NCBI GenBank assembly: GCA_964428935.1
Contig: CAYSAG010000333.1
Coordinates: 1-5,494 of the forward strand
Direction: 5' to 3'
Origin: JAADHY01 sp964428935
GTDB lineage: Bacteria; Planctomycetota; Planctomycetia; Planctomycetales; Planctomycetaceae
DNA: 5,494 nt
Position 1 is the first letter of the stretch, and each line of letters begins with the position of its first letter. The notes under the pieces were generated by a model, which saw only the letters and a list, made by a program, of their open reading frames with translations, made no database searches and was not told the origin of the DNA. A program made the translations under genes and the position numbers. This document shows positions 5,481 to 5,494 of this stretch, in pieces.

Positions 5481-5494
5481 CGTCGTGGGTGCCC

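Overview
The window is GC-rich (roughly two thirds G+C by eye) and looks like a chromosomal segment of a planctomycete or a relative such as a Pirellulales/Thermogutta-type bacterium. The reasons are two large secreted proteins of poorly characterised type, and intergenic DNA full of short 'text-like' repeats (GCACCAA, GAATTCC and GCGTCCC heptamers, and GCCCCTACGG / GGCAGGCACAAGGC modules) of a kind I associate from memory with planctomycete genomes. The taxonomic call is an inference. There is no rRNA, tRNA, CRISPR array, transposase or phage gene in the window.

Layout: positions 1-201 are non-coding repeat DNA directly downstream of the first gene. Positions 1404 to 202 (minus strand) encode a 400-residue exported protein with a nucleoside-hydrolase-like fold and an altered metal-binding loop. 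Positions 1405-1882 are a 478-bp divergent intergenic region. Its left and central parts are a mosaic of interspersed repeats, and its right 120 bp look like a real promoter/leader. Positions 1883-5473 (plus strand) encode a 1196-residue exported multidomain protein: a jelly-roll-like domain, two CARDB-like beta domains, a beta-supersandwich-like region, a helical toroid-like region and a C-terminal beta domain. It is plausibly a carbohydrate-active enzyme or carbohydrate-binding protein. Its stop codon lies inside an inverted copy of the intergenic repeat module, and the window ends 21 bases later.

Both starts were moved inward from the longest open frame, because good Shine-Dalgarno sequences (GGAGG and AAGGAG) and signal peptides sit at the internal ATG codons. 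The two genes diverge and both products are predicted to be exported, so a shared role in breaking down an external polymer or glycoside is conceivable. Nothing in the sequence proves a functional link. The most unusual observations are the heptamer-phased repeats that abut or enter gene ends, a 15-bp direct repeat bracketing one heptamer array, a 15-bp dyad just upstream of the large gene's candidate promoter, and a reversed isoleucine codon preference (mostly ATT) together with near absence of GATC in otherwise GC-rich DNA.
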